From NCBI GenBank assembly GCA_031278835.1, contig JAITJP010000319.1, forward strand, positions 1 through 13,781: a DNA stretch of 13,781 bases, in the 5' to 3' direction. The notes under the pieces are model-generated. The model searched no databases, was not told where the DNA came from, and saw nothing but the letters and a program-made list of their open reading frames with translations. Of the stretch, positions 6,251 through 13,700 are shown one piece after another. A program made the translations under genes and the position numbers. The first letter of the stretch is position 1. Every line of letters begins with the position of its first letter. The stretch is from Deltaproteobacteria bacterium. Its GTDB lineage: Bacteria; Desulfobacterota; Desulfarculia; Adiutricales; Adiutricaceae.

Positions 6251-7081
6251 CTAAAGTTCGGTGACCTTAAAACCGGTGGGCACTTTGGTGGAAAAAAGTT
6301 CGGCCGGGGCTTCAAAACCTAGGCGCGCTTCTTCGTAGCGGACCAAAAAGCTCTGGCCGCTGCCCCAGCTTAGATCGAGACGAGCGGGAAAATCAATGGT
6401 TTTGCCGAGGTTTTCGATCAAAAGGGGGCCGAATTGAGAGTAACTAGCCACGGTGGGCGGATCGTTTCCGACCGTGGCCGTAAAACCGTTAAGCCTCAGG
6501 CCATTGGGCCCTGGGGAGACCTGGACCAGCCAGTTTGAAGAAAGCCAGTGGCCGCCCGGGGCCACCATTAAAACAATATTATTGGGCTCAGAGGAGACCA
6601 TTTCGGCGTTAACCGGAAGGGGCACCAGGCTGGCGGCCAAAAGGGAAATAAAATCCGAGGGTGAAAAACTGGTCGGGAAAATAGAAACACGAATGGTGGT
6701 CTGGTCTTGGCTAATGGTGGCCTGGCTTGAGCCGTACTCCAGGGCCATTAAGTTAAGGCCATCGGAGACGATTCTATAGGCCGGGCGGTTTAAAGGATCC
6801 AAGATGGTGAAATAAAAACTCGCGGGCCTTTGGGAAACCACCTCAAAACGAAAAAAATGATTGGAGTTGTTGTTTTTGTACTCAATTGAGCCCTTGGCGG
6901 CCATGGTGGTGATTTCAGACCCGGAGCGAACCAGGGCGCTAACCAAGCTTAAAGCCTCGGCTTTAGCTTCATCGCCTATCGGAGCCGGCGGGGCGGTTTT
7001 GGTCAGGGCGGCGCAGCCGGCCAAAAAAATGGCCCCAAAAAGAATAAAAAAGCTGGTCAGGGAGATTTTTTTTAATTTCAA
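6251..7081 (-). CDS. LolB-like outer-membrane lipoprotein, TTG start
   Basis: With the chosen start this is a 276-residue lipoprotein. A basic start and hydrophobic stretch end in the lipobox L-A-G-C with the lipidated cysteine at 23; Ala follows, which suggests outer-membrane sorting. The mature part fits the LolB/DUF4292 half-barrel pattern: an A-A-K-G-S-I-E-Y strand (61-68), R-P-A-S-F-Y-F-T-I-L-D-P (85-96), a D-G-L-N-L-M-A-L strand (107-114) and a helix near 143-152. LolB receives lipoproteins from LolA and inserts them into the outer membrane; the exact role here is inferred. The TTG at 7079-7081 is preferred because AAAGGGGG lies five bases upstream and it puts the signal peptide at the N-terminus. 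The longer ATG (7190-7192) adds 37 residues before the signal peptide, overlaps the upstream gene and lacks a ribosome-binding site. A TPR lipoprotein gene upstream is typical context for this family. Confidence 0.75.
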   Translation of the reverse strand: MKLKKISLTSFFILFGAIFLAGCAALTKTAPPAPIGDEAKAEALSLVSALVRSGSEITTMAAKGSIEYKNNNSNHFFRFEVVSQRPASFYFTILDPLNRPAYRIVSDGLNLMALEYGSSQATISQDQTTIRVSIFPTSFSPSDFISLLAASLVPLPVNAEMVSSEPNNIVLMVAPGGHWLSSNWLVQVSPGPNGLRLNGFTATVGNDPPTVASYSQFGPLLIENLGKTIDFPARLDLSWGSGQSFLVRYEEARLGFEAPAELFSTKVPTGFKVTEL

Positions 7082-7116
7082 GCAAGCCCCCTTTGGATTT
7101 GGCGATGGGCGACCGT

Positions 7117-7148
7117 AAAAAAAAGTTTTTTTCTGGCCAAAGCCAGAA
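7117..7148 (-). other. Hairpin between the TPR and LolB-like genes
   Basis: TTCTGGC (7131-7137) and GCCAGAA (7142-7148) form a 7-bp hairpin 15 bases after the TPR gene stop. On the minus strand A5, C and then T8 (7124-7117) follow. It may be a weak terminator or attenuator that lowers expression of the LolB-like gene relative to the TPR gene. The gap between the stem and the Ts makes it uncertain. Confidence 0.4.
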
Positions 7149-7163
7149 GTTTGCTTAGAAAAA

Positions 7164-8873
7164 TTAATTTTCGAGCTTTTGGATTTTTTCATTAATTAAG
7201 GTTGGCTGATCGTGGCCTTTTTCCAGGGCTTTGGCGTAGGCCTTTCTGGCCTCGCTGGGCCGGCCTTCTCGGGTCAGGGCGTCCCCGAGATGCTCGAGGA
7301 CCACTGGATCTTCATCGGAGAGTTGGGCGGCTTTTTCCAAAAGGGGCAGGGATTTTTCGGTGTCGCCCATGCGGAAATAAACCCAGGCCACCGTGTCCAT
7401 GATGTAACCATTATTTGGTTTTAAAAAATTGGCCTTAAGGGCGTATTTTAAAGCCTCGTCGAGGTTTTCATTCATTTCGGCCCAGGTGTAAGCCAGGTAG
7501 TTTAAGGCCTCGGCGTGATTGGGATCGATTTCAATGGTTTGGCGCATGGCTTTGATACAGGCCGATTTGTTACCCAGTTTGTCTTCGACGAAACCCAACC
7601 GGAAATAAATTTCGGCCGGTTTTGGCAGAGAGTTAATGGCCTTAAGGTAAACGCGCCGGGCCTCCTGGTAATTTGAGGATTCCTCATGCAAGGTGCCGTA
7701 GGCCAAAACCAGCTGCGGGGAGCTGGGCATTTGATTTCTGGCCTCTTCGAGCATCTTAAAGGCCTCGGGCAGTTTATTGCGCGAAATAAGAATGGTGCAC
7801 AAAAGAAGTTTGGCGTCAACGAAATATTCGCTGGCCGAGCTGACTTCGCCCAGGAGGCTCTCGGCTCGGTCAGGATTGCCCAGTTCGGCCATGAGTGAGG
7901 CCAAGAGATATTTGACCGTGTCGTGCGAGGGGTTTTTAAGCAGGGCCCCTTCCAGTTCTTGGGCGGCTTCCTTAAACATGCCTTCGTCTATGTAGGCCAA
8001 GGAAATTACTATGGAAGTTTGGACGGTGTCCAGCGAGTTGGGCAGAGATTTACTCATCTGGGTAAGCACTTCCAGGGCCTGGCTTTTACGACCGGTTTTT
8101 AGAAGAATATGGGAGAGCCTGGCCTGGGGCACGTTCGATTCCGGCTGCAGTTTAATTAATTGCCGATAAAGGGCCTCGGCTTCTTTAAGGCGATTTTCCT
8201 GTTCATACAAAAGGGCCAGCTCGGCCATGGCCGGAACGAAATAGGGGTTTTTGTTAAGCGATCTTCTAAAATAGGTTATGGCTTCTTTACGGTTGGCTTG
8301 TCTTTGGGCAAGTCTGCCCAGGTAATAGTCAGGCAAAAACAGTTTTGGAGATTGGGCCCCCAGGCGGGTAAAGGTCTGGGCCGCTTCATCCATGCGGCCG
8401 CTTTCGGCGTAAAGGGCCCCCAGGTAGGACAGGGCTTCTTCGTTTAAGGGGTCAATCCTTAAAACTTCAATGTATTGATTTTCGGCCGCCTCCCAATTGG
8501 CCCTACCGGCGGCCAGCCAAGCGTTTAAAAGCCTGGCCTCGATATTGTCGGGATCAAGACTTATGGCCCTTTCGGAGAAGGCCACGGCCTCATCGACCCG
8601 GCCGACCCGGCTCATAAGTTTGGCCGCTTCCACGTTTAAATAGGGGGAGTTTTGATCAGACTCCACGGCCTTAAGCATGGAGGCCACGGCTTCATTGTCC
8701 TTGAGGCGAAGTTCCTCATAATGGGAGCGCATGAAATAGTAATAACTATTGGCAATGGGCGAGCTGTTGACCAAGGAGCCCTTGCAACCGGCCAAGACCA
8801 AAGTGGCCACCAGGACAAGGATTAAGAGGGCCGTAAGGCGCCTAGGTAAAGTAACCGTTAAGTTGGGGACCAT
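7164..8873 (-). CDS. Large tetratricopeptide-repeat lipoprotein
   Basis: This 569-residue protein has a type II signal peptide with lipobox L-A-G-C (cysteine 30; the next residue is Lys, so outer-membrane sorting is expected). TPR repeats fill about residues 60-565. Clear units are V-G-R-V-D-E-A-V-A-F-S-E-R-A-I-S-L-D-P (90-108), E-S-G-R-M-D-E-A-A-Q (157-166), and the strongly conserved end L-N-Y-L-A-Y-T-W-A-E-M-N-E-N-L-D-E-A-L-K-Y-A-L (457-479), then W-V-Y-F-R-M-G-D (497-504) and E-H-L-G-D-A-L (527-533). That C-terminal signature marks a TPR family common in Proteobacteria, often next to LolB-like genes. TPRs mediate protein-protein contacts; the partner is unknown. GGAG five bases before the ATG supports the start. 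The LolB-like gene follows, with 82 bases to its TTG start and a hairpin between. Confidence 0.9.
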   Translation of the reverse strand: MVPNLTVTLPRRLTALLILVLVATLVLAGCKGSLVNSSPIANSYYYFMRSHYEELRLKDNEAVASMLKAVESDQNSPYLNVEAAKLMSRVGRVDEAVAFSERAISLDPDNIEARLLNAWLAAGRANWEAAENQYIEVLRIDPLNEEALSYLGALYAESGRMDEAAQTFTRLGAQSPKLFLPDYYLGRLAQRQANRKEAITYFRRSLNKNPYFVPAMAELALLYEQENRLKEAEALYRQLIKLQPESNVPQARLSHILLKTGRKSQALEVLTQMSKSLPNSLDTVQTSIVISLAYIDEGMFKEAAQELEGALLKNPSHDTVKYLLASLMAELGNPDRAESLLGEVSSASEYFVDAKLLLCTILISRNKLPEAFKMLEEARNQMPSSPQLVLAYGTLHEESSNYQEARRVYLKAINSLPKPAEIYFRLGFVEDKLGNKSACIKAMRQTIEIDPNHAEALNYLAYTWAEMNENLDEALKYALKANFLKPNNGYIMDTVAWVYFRMGDTEKSLPLLEKAAQLSDEDPVVLEHLGDALTREGRPSEARKAYAKALEKGHDQPTLINEKIQKLEN

Positions 8874-8892
8874 AAAGTCTCCGCCATAGGCT

Positions 8893-8906
8893 CTGAGTAA
8901 ACTCAG
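8893..8906. promoter_or_regulatory. Short palindrome in the TPR-gene leader
   Basis: CTGAGT (8893-8898) and ACTCAG (8901-8906) form a 14-bp palindrome 20 bases before the TPR gene start. It could be an operator or chance. A similar TGAGT/ACTCA pair occurs at 3971-3984, behind the gene at 3997-4848. Confidence 0.3.
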
Positions 8907-8918
8907 GGATTTTTTGCG

Positions 8919-8947
8919 TTAATATATTAAAACTAAGATTACAGCAA
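8919..8947 (-). promoter_or_regulatory. Alternative proximal promoter for the TPR gene
   Basis: TTGCTG (8947-8942) and TATTAA (8924-8919) are spaced by 17 bases on the minus strand. Matches to the sigma-70 consensus are only partial (3/6 and 4/6), so this is weaker than the candidate at 8965-8993. Confidence 0.3.
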
Positions 8948-8960
8948 CAAAAACTAATTC

Positions 8961-8993
8961 CAAGATATTACCATATCTTGAACTCTTTAACAA
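8961..8993 (-). promoter_or_regulatory. Promoter with overlapping palindromic operator (TPR gene)
   Basis: On the minus strand TTGTTA (8993-8988), a 17-base spacer and TAATAT (8970-8965) with a TGG extended -10 form a plausible sigma-70-type promoter for the TPR lipoprotein gene. A perfect palindrome with arms CAAGATAT (8961-8968) and ATATCTTG (8973-8980), separated by four bases, covers the -10 and the downstream part of the spacer. That is the classic position for a repressor site. The regulator is unknown. Confidence 0.5.
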
Positions 8994-9033
8994 ACATAAA
9001 AACTATTAATAATTTTTTATAGCCTAACTTTTC

Positions 9034-9105
9034 CGATCTAAAAGGAGCCTCTCCCCTTAAAATCAGGTTCTGATTAAAATTTTGGGACATGGTGGTTTTA
9101 GATCG
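9034..9105. ncRNA. Candidate three-stem structured element
   Basis: Perfect 10-bp outer arms CGATCTAAAA (9034-9043) and TTTTAGATCG (9096-9105) enclose two small hairpins: GGAG-CCT-CTCC (9044-9054) and AATCAG-GTT-CTGATT (9061-9075). The layout is a three-way junction of about 72 bases between rpoH and the TPR gene. It has no U-run on either strand and matches no riboswitch I recognise. It could be a leader or 3' element of the minus-strand transcripts, a small RNA on either strand, or a non-autonomous repeat. Confidence 0.35.
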
Positions 9106-9126
9106 AAAACGACCAGGCCCTTGAAG

Positions 9127-9155
9127 ATGACCTTTAATGGAAAATTAAAGGTCAT
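9127..9155 (-). other. Hairpin spanning the rpoH stop codon
   Basis: Perfect 12-bp arms (9127-9138 and 9144-9155) around a 5-base loop include the rpoH stop codon (9145-9147) and the three codons before it. No U-run follows. It may act as a 3' stabiliser or weak terminator. Confidence 0.6.
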
Positions 9156-10161
9156 TGAGGTCGGGAACCGTTCTAAGGAGAAATTCTTTTATGTGTTTTT
9201 TTAGCCGTTCTTCCAACTGACGGATGCGCTCCCGGGTCACCCCGAATTCCTCGCCCAGTTCTTGGAGGGTCACGGGATTGTCGGTCAAAAGCCTTTTGTT
9301 TAGGAGAATCAGCTCTCGTTGGCTTAGGGTCTCTTTCAAACTATCCAGTTTTTCGGAGACCAGTTTCATCATCTGGTGATTGGAGAGAATATCGTCAGCC
9401 CCTTGGTCATTGGAAGGCAGCAAACTGATATGAGTTTTGGTGTCCCCTGGGGTGACCGGGGCGTCCAGGGAAATTTCTCGGCCCGAGGACATGCGCATGT
9501 CCATCTCTTTGACGGCCTCCTCGCTGACCCCCAACCTCTCGGCCAATAAGCCCGAGACCGGTTCCAGGCCTTCCTGGATCAGCTTTTCCTGTTCTTTCCG
9601 GAGATTGAAAAAAAGTTTTCTTTGGGCCTGGGTGGTGCCAACCTTGACCAGACGCCAGTTTTCCATGATGTATTTTAAGATATAGGCCTTAATCCAGTAA
9701 GAAGCGTAGTAACTAAATTTTACCCCCTTACCAGGATCGAATTTTTTTAAGGCCTGCATTAAGCCAATGTTGCCTTCCTGAACCAAGTCCGGAAGGTTGT
9801 TTAGCCAATGGCTCTGAAAATTCATGGCGATTTTGACCACCAGCCTTAGATTAGCCGTAACCAGCCGTCTGGCCATCTCCGGATCTTTGGTTTTATGGTA
9901 ATCATTTAAAAGGGCTTCCTCCTCCTGGGCGGTCAGAAGTTTAAAGCGCCTGATGTCGGCCAAATAAGCCTGAAAGGAATCGGATTTTACCGGAGCCGGG
10001 GGCTGGGCTTTTTCCCTTAAAATGGGCGGGTCGGCCTTAATCCGGCTGGCCGGCAAGTGGGCCACGGGTCTTTCCAAGGGATGATGATAAGTAGGCATGG
10101 TCGTTACTTGTTCTTCGCTTTTTGATTCGCTTAAAGTATCTTTTTCCACGGCCTTGGCCAT
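9145..10161 (-). CDS. rpoH: RNA polymerase sigma-32 factor (heat-shock sigma)
   Basis: This 338-residue sigma-70-family protein directs RNA polymerase to heat-shock promoters. Region 2 is clear: L-V-T-A-N-L-R-L-V-V-K-I-A (100-112), D-L-V-Q-E-G-N-I-G-L-M (125-135), and F-S-Y-Y-A-S-Y-W-I-K-A-Y-I (149-161) running into E-N-W-R-L-V-K (167-173). The RpoH box Q-R-K-L-F-F-N-L-R at 180-188 separates it from housekeeping and other alternative sigmas. The region 4.2 helix-turn-helix is V-T-L-Q-E-L-G-E-E-F-G-V-T-R-E-R-I-R-Q-L-E (297-317). The ATG at 10159-10161 is chosen because GGGAG lies five bases upstream; the TTG at 10171-10173 overlaps that site and is unlikely. About 60 extra residues precede the conserved core, longer than E. 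coli RpoH (284 residues). It is transcribed alone or from two promoters upstream, with its stop codon inside a hairpin. Confidence 0.93.
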   Translation of the reverse strand: MAKAVEKDTLSESKSEEQVTTMPTYHHPLERPVAHLPASRIKADPPILREKAQPPAPVKSDSFQAYLADIRRFKLLTAQEEEALLNDYHKTKDPEMARRLVTANLRLVVKIAMNFQSHWLNNLPDLVQEGNIGLMQALKKFDPGKGVKFSYYASYWIKAYILKYIMENWRLVKVGTTQAQRKLFFNLRKEQEKLIQEGLEPVSGLLAERLGVSEEAVKEMDMRMSSGREISLDAPVTPGDTKTHISLLPSNDQGADDILSNHQMMKLVSEKLDSLKETLSQRELILLNKRLLTDNPVTLQELGEEFGVTRERIRQLEERLKKHIKEFLLRTVPDLNDL

Positions 10162-10178
10162 AGATTCTCCCAATATTT

Positions 10179-10210
10179 CAAGCTAGGTATTGATTAAATT
10201 ACCTGGCTTG
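10179..10210 (-). promoter_or_regulatory. Operator-like inverted repeat upstream of rpoH
   Basis: The 11-bp arms CAAGCTAGGTA (10179-10189) and TACCTGGCTTG (10200-10210) have one mismatch and flank a 10-base spacer. The spacer contains most of the -10 of the proximal rpoH promoter, and the repeat ends 8 bases upstream of the ribosome-binding site. Repressor binding, or an RNA hairpin in transcripts from an upstream promoter, are both possible. The sequence is not CIRCE, although the arm and spacer lengths are similar. Confidence 0.5.
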
Positions 10211-10222
10211 AGTTTAAATCAA
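10193..10222 (-). promoter_or_regulatory. Proximal rpoH promoter
   Basis: On the minus strand TTGATT (10222-10217), an 18-base spacer and TTTAAT (10198-10193) fit sigma-70 well (4/6 and 5/6). The region upstream (10223-10262) is nearly all A/T and could serve as an UP element. The predicted start near 10186 gives a short leader of about 25 bases. Confidence 0.5.
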
Positions 10223-10391
10223 AAGTTAAAAATGAATAGGTTAAAAAAATATTTAATTTTAACGAGACTTTGTCCTGAGAAGTCGGGTTAAAAGCTTTAA
10301 AAAGTTTTCCCAAAATCGGGTCCGGGCCATGCTTTAATTTTTAACCAGCAGGCCTAAGGCTTAGGCCCAAAAAGCGGCCTTTTGGTCACTC

Positions 10392-10437
10392 CCAAAGACC
10401 CGATAATTATACCACAATCTGCCCATTTGGTCTTTGG
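10392..10437 (-). promoter_or_regulatory. Distal promoter inside an inverted repeat
   Basis: On the minus strand TGTGG-TATAAT (TATAAT at 10411-10406) is a perfect -10 with an extended TGn motif; the -35 is weak. Perfect 9-bp arms CCAAAGACC (10392-10400) and GGTCTTTGG (10429-10437) flank it, one near the expected start site and one just upstream of the spacer. A transcript from here would have a leader of about 240 bases before rpoH. Confidence 0.45.
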
Positions 10438-10662
10438 CTGGTCAAAAAGCTAAAAAAAATCCGCCAATAGGCTTAAAAAATCTCCGCTCCAAAAACATTA
10501 TAGTACATTTTCCCAGGCCAGATGGTTTTTTCGCCTTAAGGCCAAAGCCCTTTGAAAAAAAATCAAAACTCGACCAGGCTAACTTTTGTGGTTGTGGGGC
10601 AATTCAAGGAAACGGGGCTAGGGGCGGGGATTTTGGGCCAGAACCATGGGGGCCAGTTTAAG

Positions 10663-10708
10663 CCCGGCCCTTTTGGCGCTTCCCTGGGAAGCGCCAAAAA
10701 AGGCCGGG
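10663..10708 (-). terminator. Long hairpin downstream of pilY1
   Basis: The inner arms GGCGCTTCCC (10675-10684) and GGGAAGCGCC (10686-10695) are perfect. The stem continues outward through a T4/A6 segment to GGCC-rich outer arms (10663-10670 and 10702-10708). It begins 14 bases after the pilY1 stop. No U-run follows the full stem, so it may end transcription with help from other factors or protect the 3' end. Confidence 0.55.
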
Positions 10709-10722
10709 AGGAGAGGGGCTGA

Positions 10723-13700
10723 TTAGGGAGCGCCGTTGGTCGGGGTCTCCAGGCCAAGGGTCATGGAGTCTTCACTAATGGTGAAGCCGGTGTTGACGGC
10801 CTCGCGCCAAGAGATGACCGAACTTACTTCGTTGTAACCCAAGGGCAGGTCTTCTTCGAACTCCTCGTTGTCCACGGTCTTGGTCTTGATGGAGACGTGG
10901 TTGGTGTAGGAGACGGTGACCTCGGTATTTATCTGGTTAGAGGTAAAGGAGCCCCCGGTTACCAGATAGGCCGTTTTGGTTTGGTCAAAGTAGACCGGCG
11001 TTTCGCTGGAAAAGATCGAGTATAACTCGGGGCTGGCTAAACCGGTAAAGGAATCCAAGATATACATGTAACTGCTACCCAGCTCGCCGCAGAAACTGGC
11101 CACGCTTTTGGGCTCAAAGGTGGTAAAGGAGATGAGCGATTTTCCGTTACCCAGGCCCACCAGCTTGGGCTGGTAGAAGTTAACCTCAAAGGCGTGTTCC
11201 TGGTTGGGGAAAAGTATCTGGCTCATGTCGAGTTTACGTTTGTAGCCCGGAACGGAGGAGTTTTTGATGGTCTGGGCCAAGTTGCTGTAAGCCTGGACGG
11301 TGGTGCCGTCTTTCATTTTTACGTTGCCGTTACTGAATACTTGAATGCCGGTCACGTCAAAGAGACTGTTAACCACGGAGGTCCGATCGGTAAAGAGTAA
11401 CTGGCGGTTATCGGTATTGAGCTCTTCCTTGATGCCGTAGAGATATTGCTCGTGGTTTTCCTTGCACTGGGCGGTGTTGACCGATGAGCAGGGCGTCAAA
11501 TCTTCAATGCCCCAAAGCCGCCCGGTGGCAAAGAAGATCCAGAACTGACCAAGGTTGTCATAAGTCCCGTTGACCGCCCCGGTCACCGGGCGATCGGTTG
11601 AAACGAAACGCTCAAGTTTCCACTGGTCCGGAGGCAATGGGGCGTAAGTGGCCTTATCAACCGTCCTGAGGCGGTAAATGGCCCCCCGATCCAAGCAGGT
11701 GTTGGGGTCGCGGCTAATGGTCAGACCGTAGTAAACGGTGGCATTGTTCCAGATCTCATCGGTCTTATCGGTGTCCTGGGCAATGGGCATGAAGGGCTCA
11801 TTAAAAAAGCTAGCCCCGTCCTCTGGGGACACCAAAAGATTGCTTCCGGTGTTAATGACCGTGCCGGTGGCGGCGTTTAGGATGATTAGCCGGGCCCTTT
11901 GATCGCTGTAACCGTCATAGGGTGAATTGGTGCCGTAGTTAATGCCGCCCGTGGAATCGACCGTGTCGGTTACCGGACCGCTGGGAATGACGGCGTAAAA
12001 ATTACCGTTTGAGGCCACCACGGTCGGTAAGCCAACCGATAAGCCAAGTTCCCTGGTGGAGTATCGCCATAAAAACTTAGGTTCCACCTCGGGGTCGGTC
12101 ACGTCCAGACAGAAGATTTCCGAGTAAAAAGGCCCTTCGCCGCTGCCCGAGTTGGGGTTTTCGATGGGACGGCCGCCCAGCCTAAGTCCTCCGATAATCA
12201 CGGTCCGCCAGGATCCGTTGATCTTGATGTCCACCAAAAGCGGCTTAAGATCAACCATAAAGGAGTGCGTGTAATTGGGATCGGCCAGCCACTGGAGATG
12301 AGGCAAGATCGAGGCCGGTATGTAAGCCCACATCTCGGCCCCCAGCTCGTGAGCGATGCCCGGAGGGCTTAAGTCGTAACCGACCTGGCCTTCGGAGATG
12401 GAGCCGTAGTGGCCTAGGTTTATGGCGTGAAGCATGCCGTCATTGGCCCCAAAATAAGCCACCTGCCGGCGAGAGCCGACGGCCACCCGGTATTGCAAAT
12501 AACTTTTGCTCCCGTACAAAATGTCAAAATTCGAAGAGGGGGACCCAACCACGATGGGTTTGGAGTTAATGACGTCGCCAAGTCGCCAAACCACCCGGGC
12601 CGGTGAGGTGGCCCAGGGATTGTCCACGCTTCTGGAGCGCCAGCCGGCCACCTCGGCCCCCTGCACGTAACTGATTAACTTGGAAGTCAAGGCGGCCTTG
12701 GTGTTTTGGGTGCCGCTGGGCACCACTAAGTTAAGGGCGTAATTGTTGTGAAGCAAATATTTTTGCAAAATGGCCGTGGATTGGACCGAATTATTAAAGG
12801 GCGTTAAAGTGGTCGAGCCCGGATAACTAAAATAAATCAGCCTTTTTCCTTGGGCTTTGGTGGCCGGGGTCACATAGGCCCGGCTACCGGTCAGTAGGTA
12901 AGCTCCGGTGGGATCGAGTTCGGCCAACCACCGCCCGGAATCCCAGACGGTTTTTAGCTTATGTATGTTGGCCGGGGCCCCATCCGGTAAGGGCAGTGGT
13001 TGCAATTTATTGGTGCCCATGGCATCACCGCAGCGGGTGATGGCCACGCCCTCAATATAGCAGGTGGGCCGATCGGCCTCAGCGAGAATGTTACTCACGC
13101 TGTTAAAGGTCACGATGTAATCGCCTTGGCCGTTTCCGGTGGCCAAGGTTAGCCGGCCATCGCCGTTTGAGTCTTCCCTTAAATTGTCCCACTTATCCAC
13201 AAACAGTCCGTAAACCGTTCCAACCCAAGAGAGTTTTTCTGATTCGTTTTGCGGGTTAACGTATTGCGGATAATAAGCGGTGTTTATGGAGATGCCGCCG
13301 CCCAAAACGGTGTTGATTGAAGCTGAGGTGGCCGTGCCGGTGGAAATGGAACGGGCGATGGCCACGAAGGCGTTTTCCATCTTGGTCGCGAGTTCCGACA
13401 AATTTTTGGCTTGGAAAAAGTTTTTCGGAGTGCCGTCGGGGTTCTCCCATTCGCCGGGATCGGGGATGCCGTTACGGTTAAGGTCGTTAAACCCGCCGTA
13501 TTTGGCGGCCATCCACATGGTCGAGGGTAAATTTTCAACGTTTCTGTCAACCCCGAAAGAAAAAATCCTGGCTTGCGATTTTAAGTTGGTGATTCGCTGG
13601 CCACAACCGTAAGTGCCGCTAGTCGAGCCCCCGACGTAATGGCAATCTTTCGGGGTTAAGTTACTGGAAGCCGGCGGACTGTTCATGGTTAGATCCATAT

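Larger units (their letters stand above)
10162..10722. other. Intergenic regulatory region between pilY1 and rpoH
   Basis: These 560 bases hold no convincing gene. They contain the long hairpin behind pilY1 (10663-10708) and a second TATAAT on the minus strand (10502-10497) without a good -35. They also hold the extended -10 promoter at 10406-10411 inside an inverted repeat, a palindrome GGCCTAAG-G-CTTAGGCC (10351-10367), an AT-rich inverted repeat (10240-10263), and the promoter and operator-like repeat just upstream of rpoH. A plus-strand reading frame here (10434-10661) has no ribosome-binding site and no recognisable protein features. Confidence 0.55.

Noticed and set aside
9034..9105. 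TPP riboswitch, suggested by a CAGAACCTGATT string on the minus strand
   Set aside because: The other conserved TPP-box elements such as CTGAGA and the ACCC junction are absent, and the gene that follows is not a thiamine gene.
10171..10173. TTG as the rpoH start
   Set aside because: It overlaps the GGGAG ribosome-binding site that serves the ATG four codons downstream.
10179..10210. CIRCE element (HrcA operator)
   Set aside because: Arm and spacer lengths are similar, but the arms do not match TTAGCACTC/GAGTGCTAA.
10434..10661. 75-residue plus-strand frame between pilY1 and rpoH
   Set aside because: No ribosome-binding site, odd composition, and it runs through promoter-like sequence for the opposite strand.
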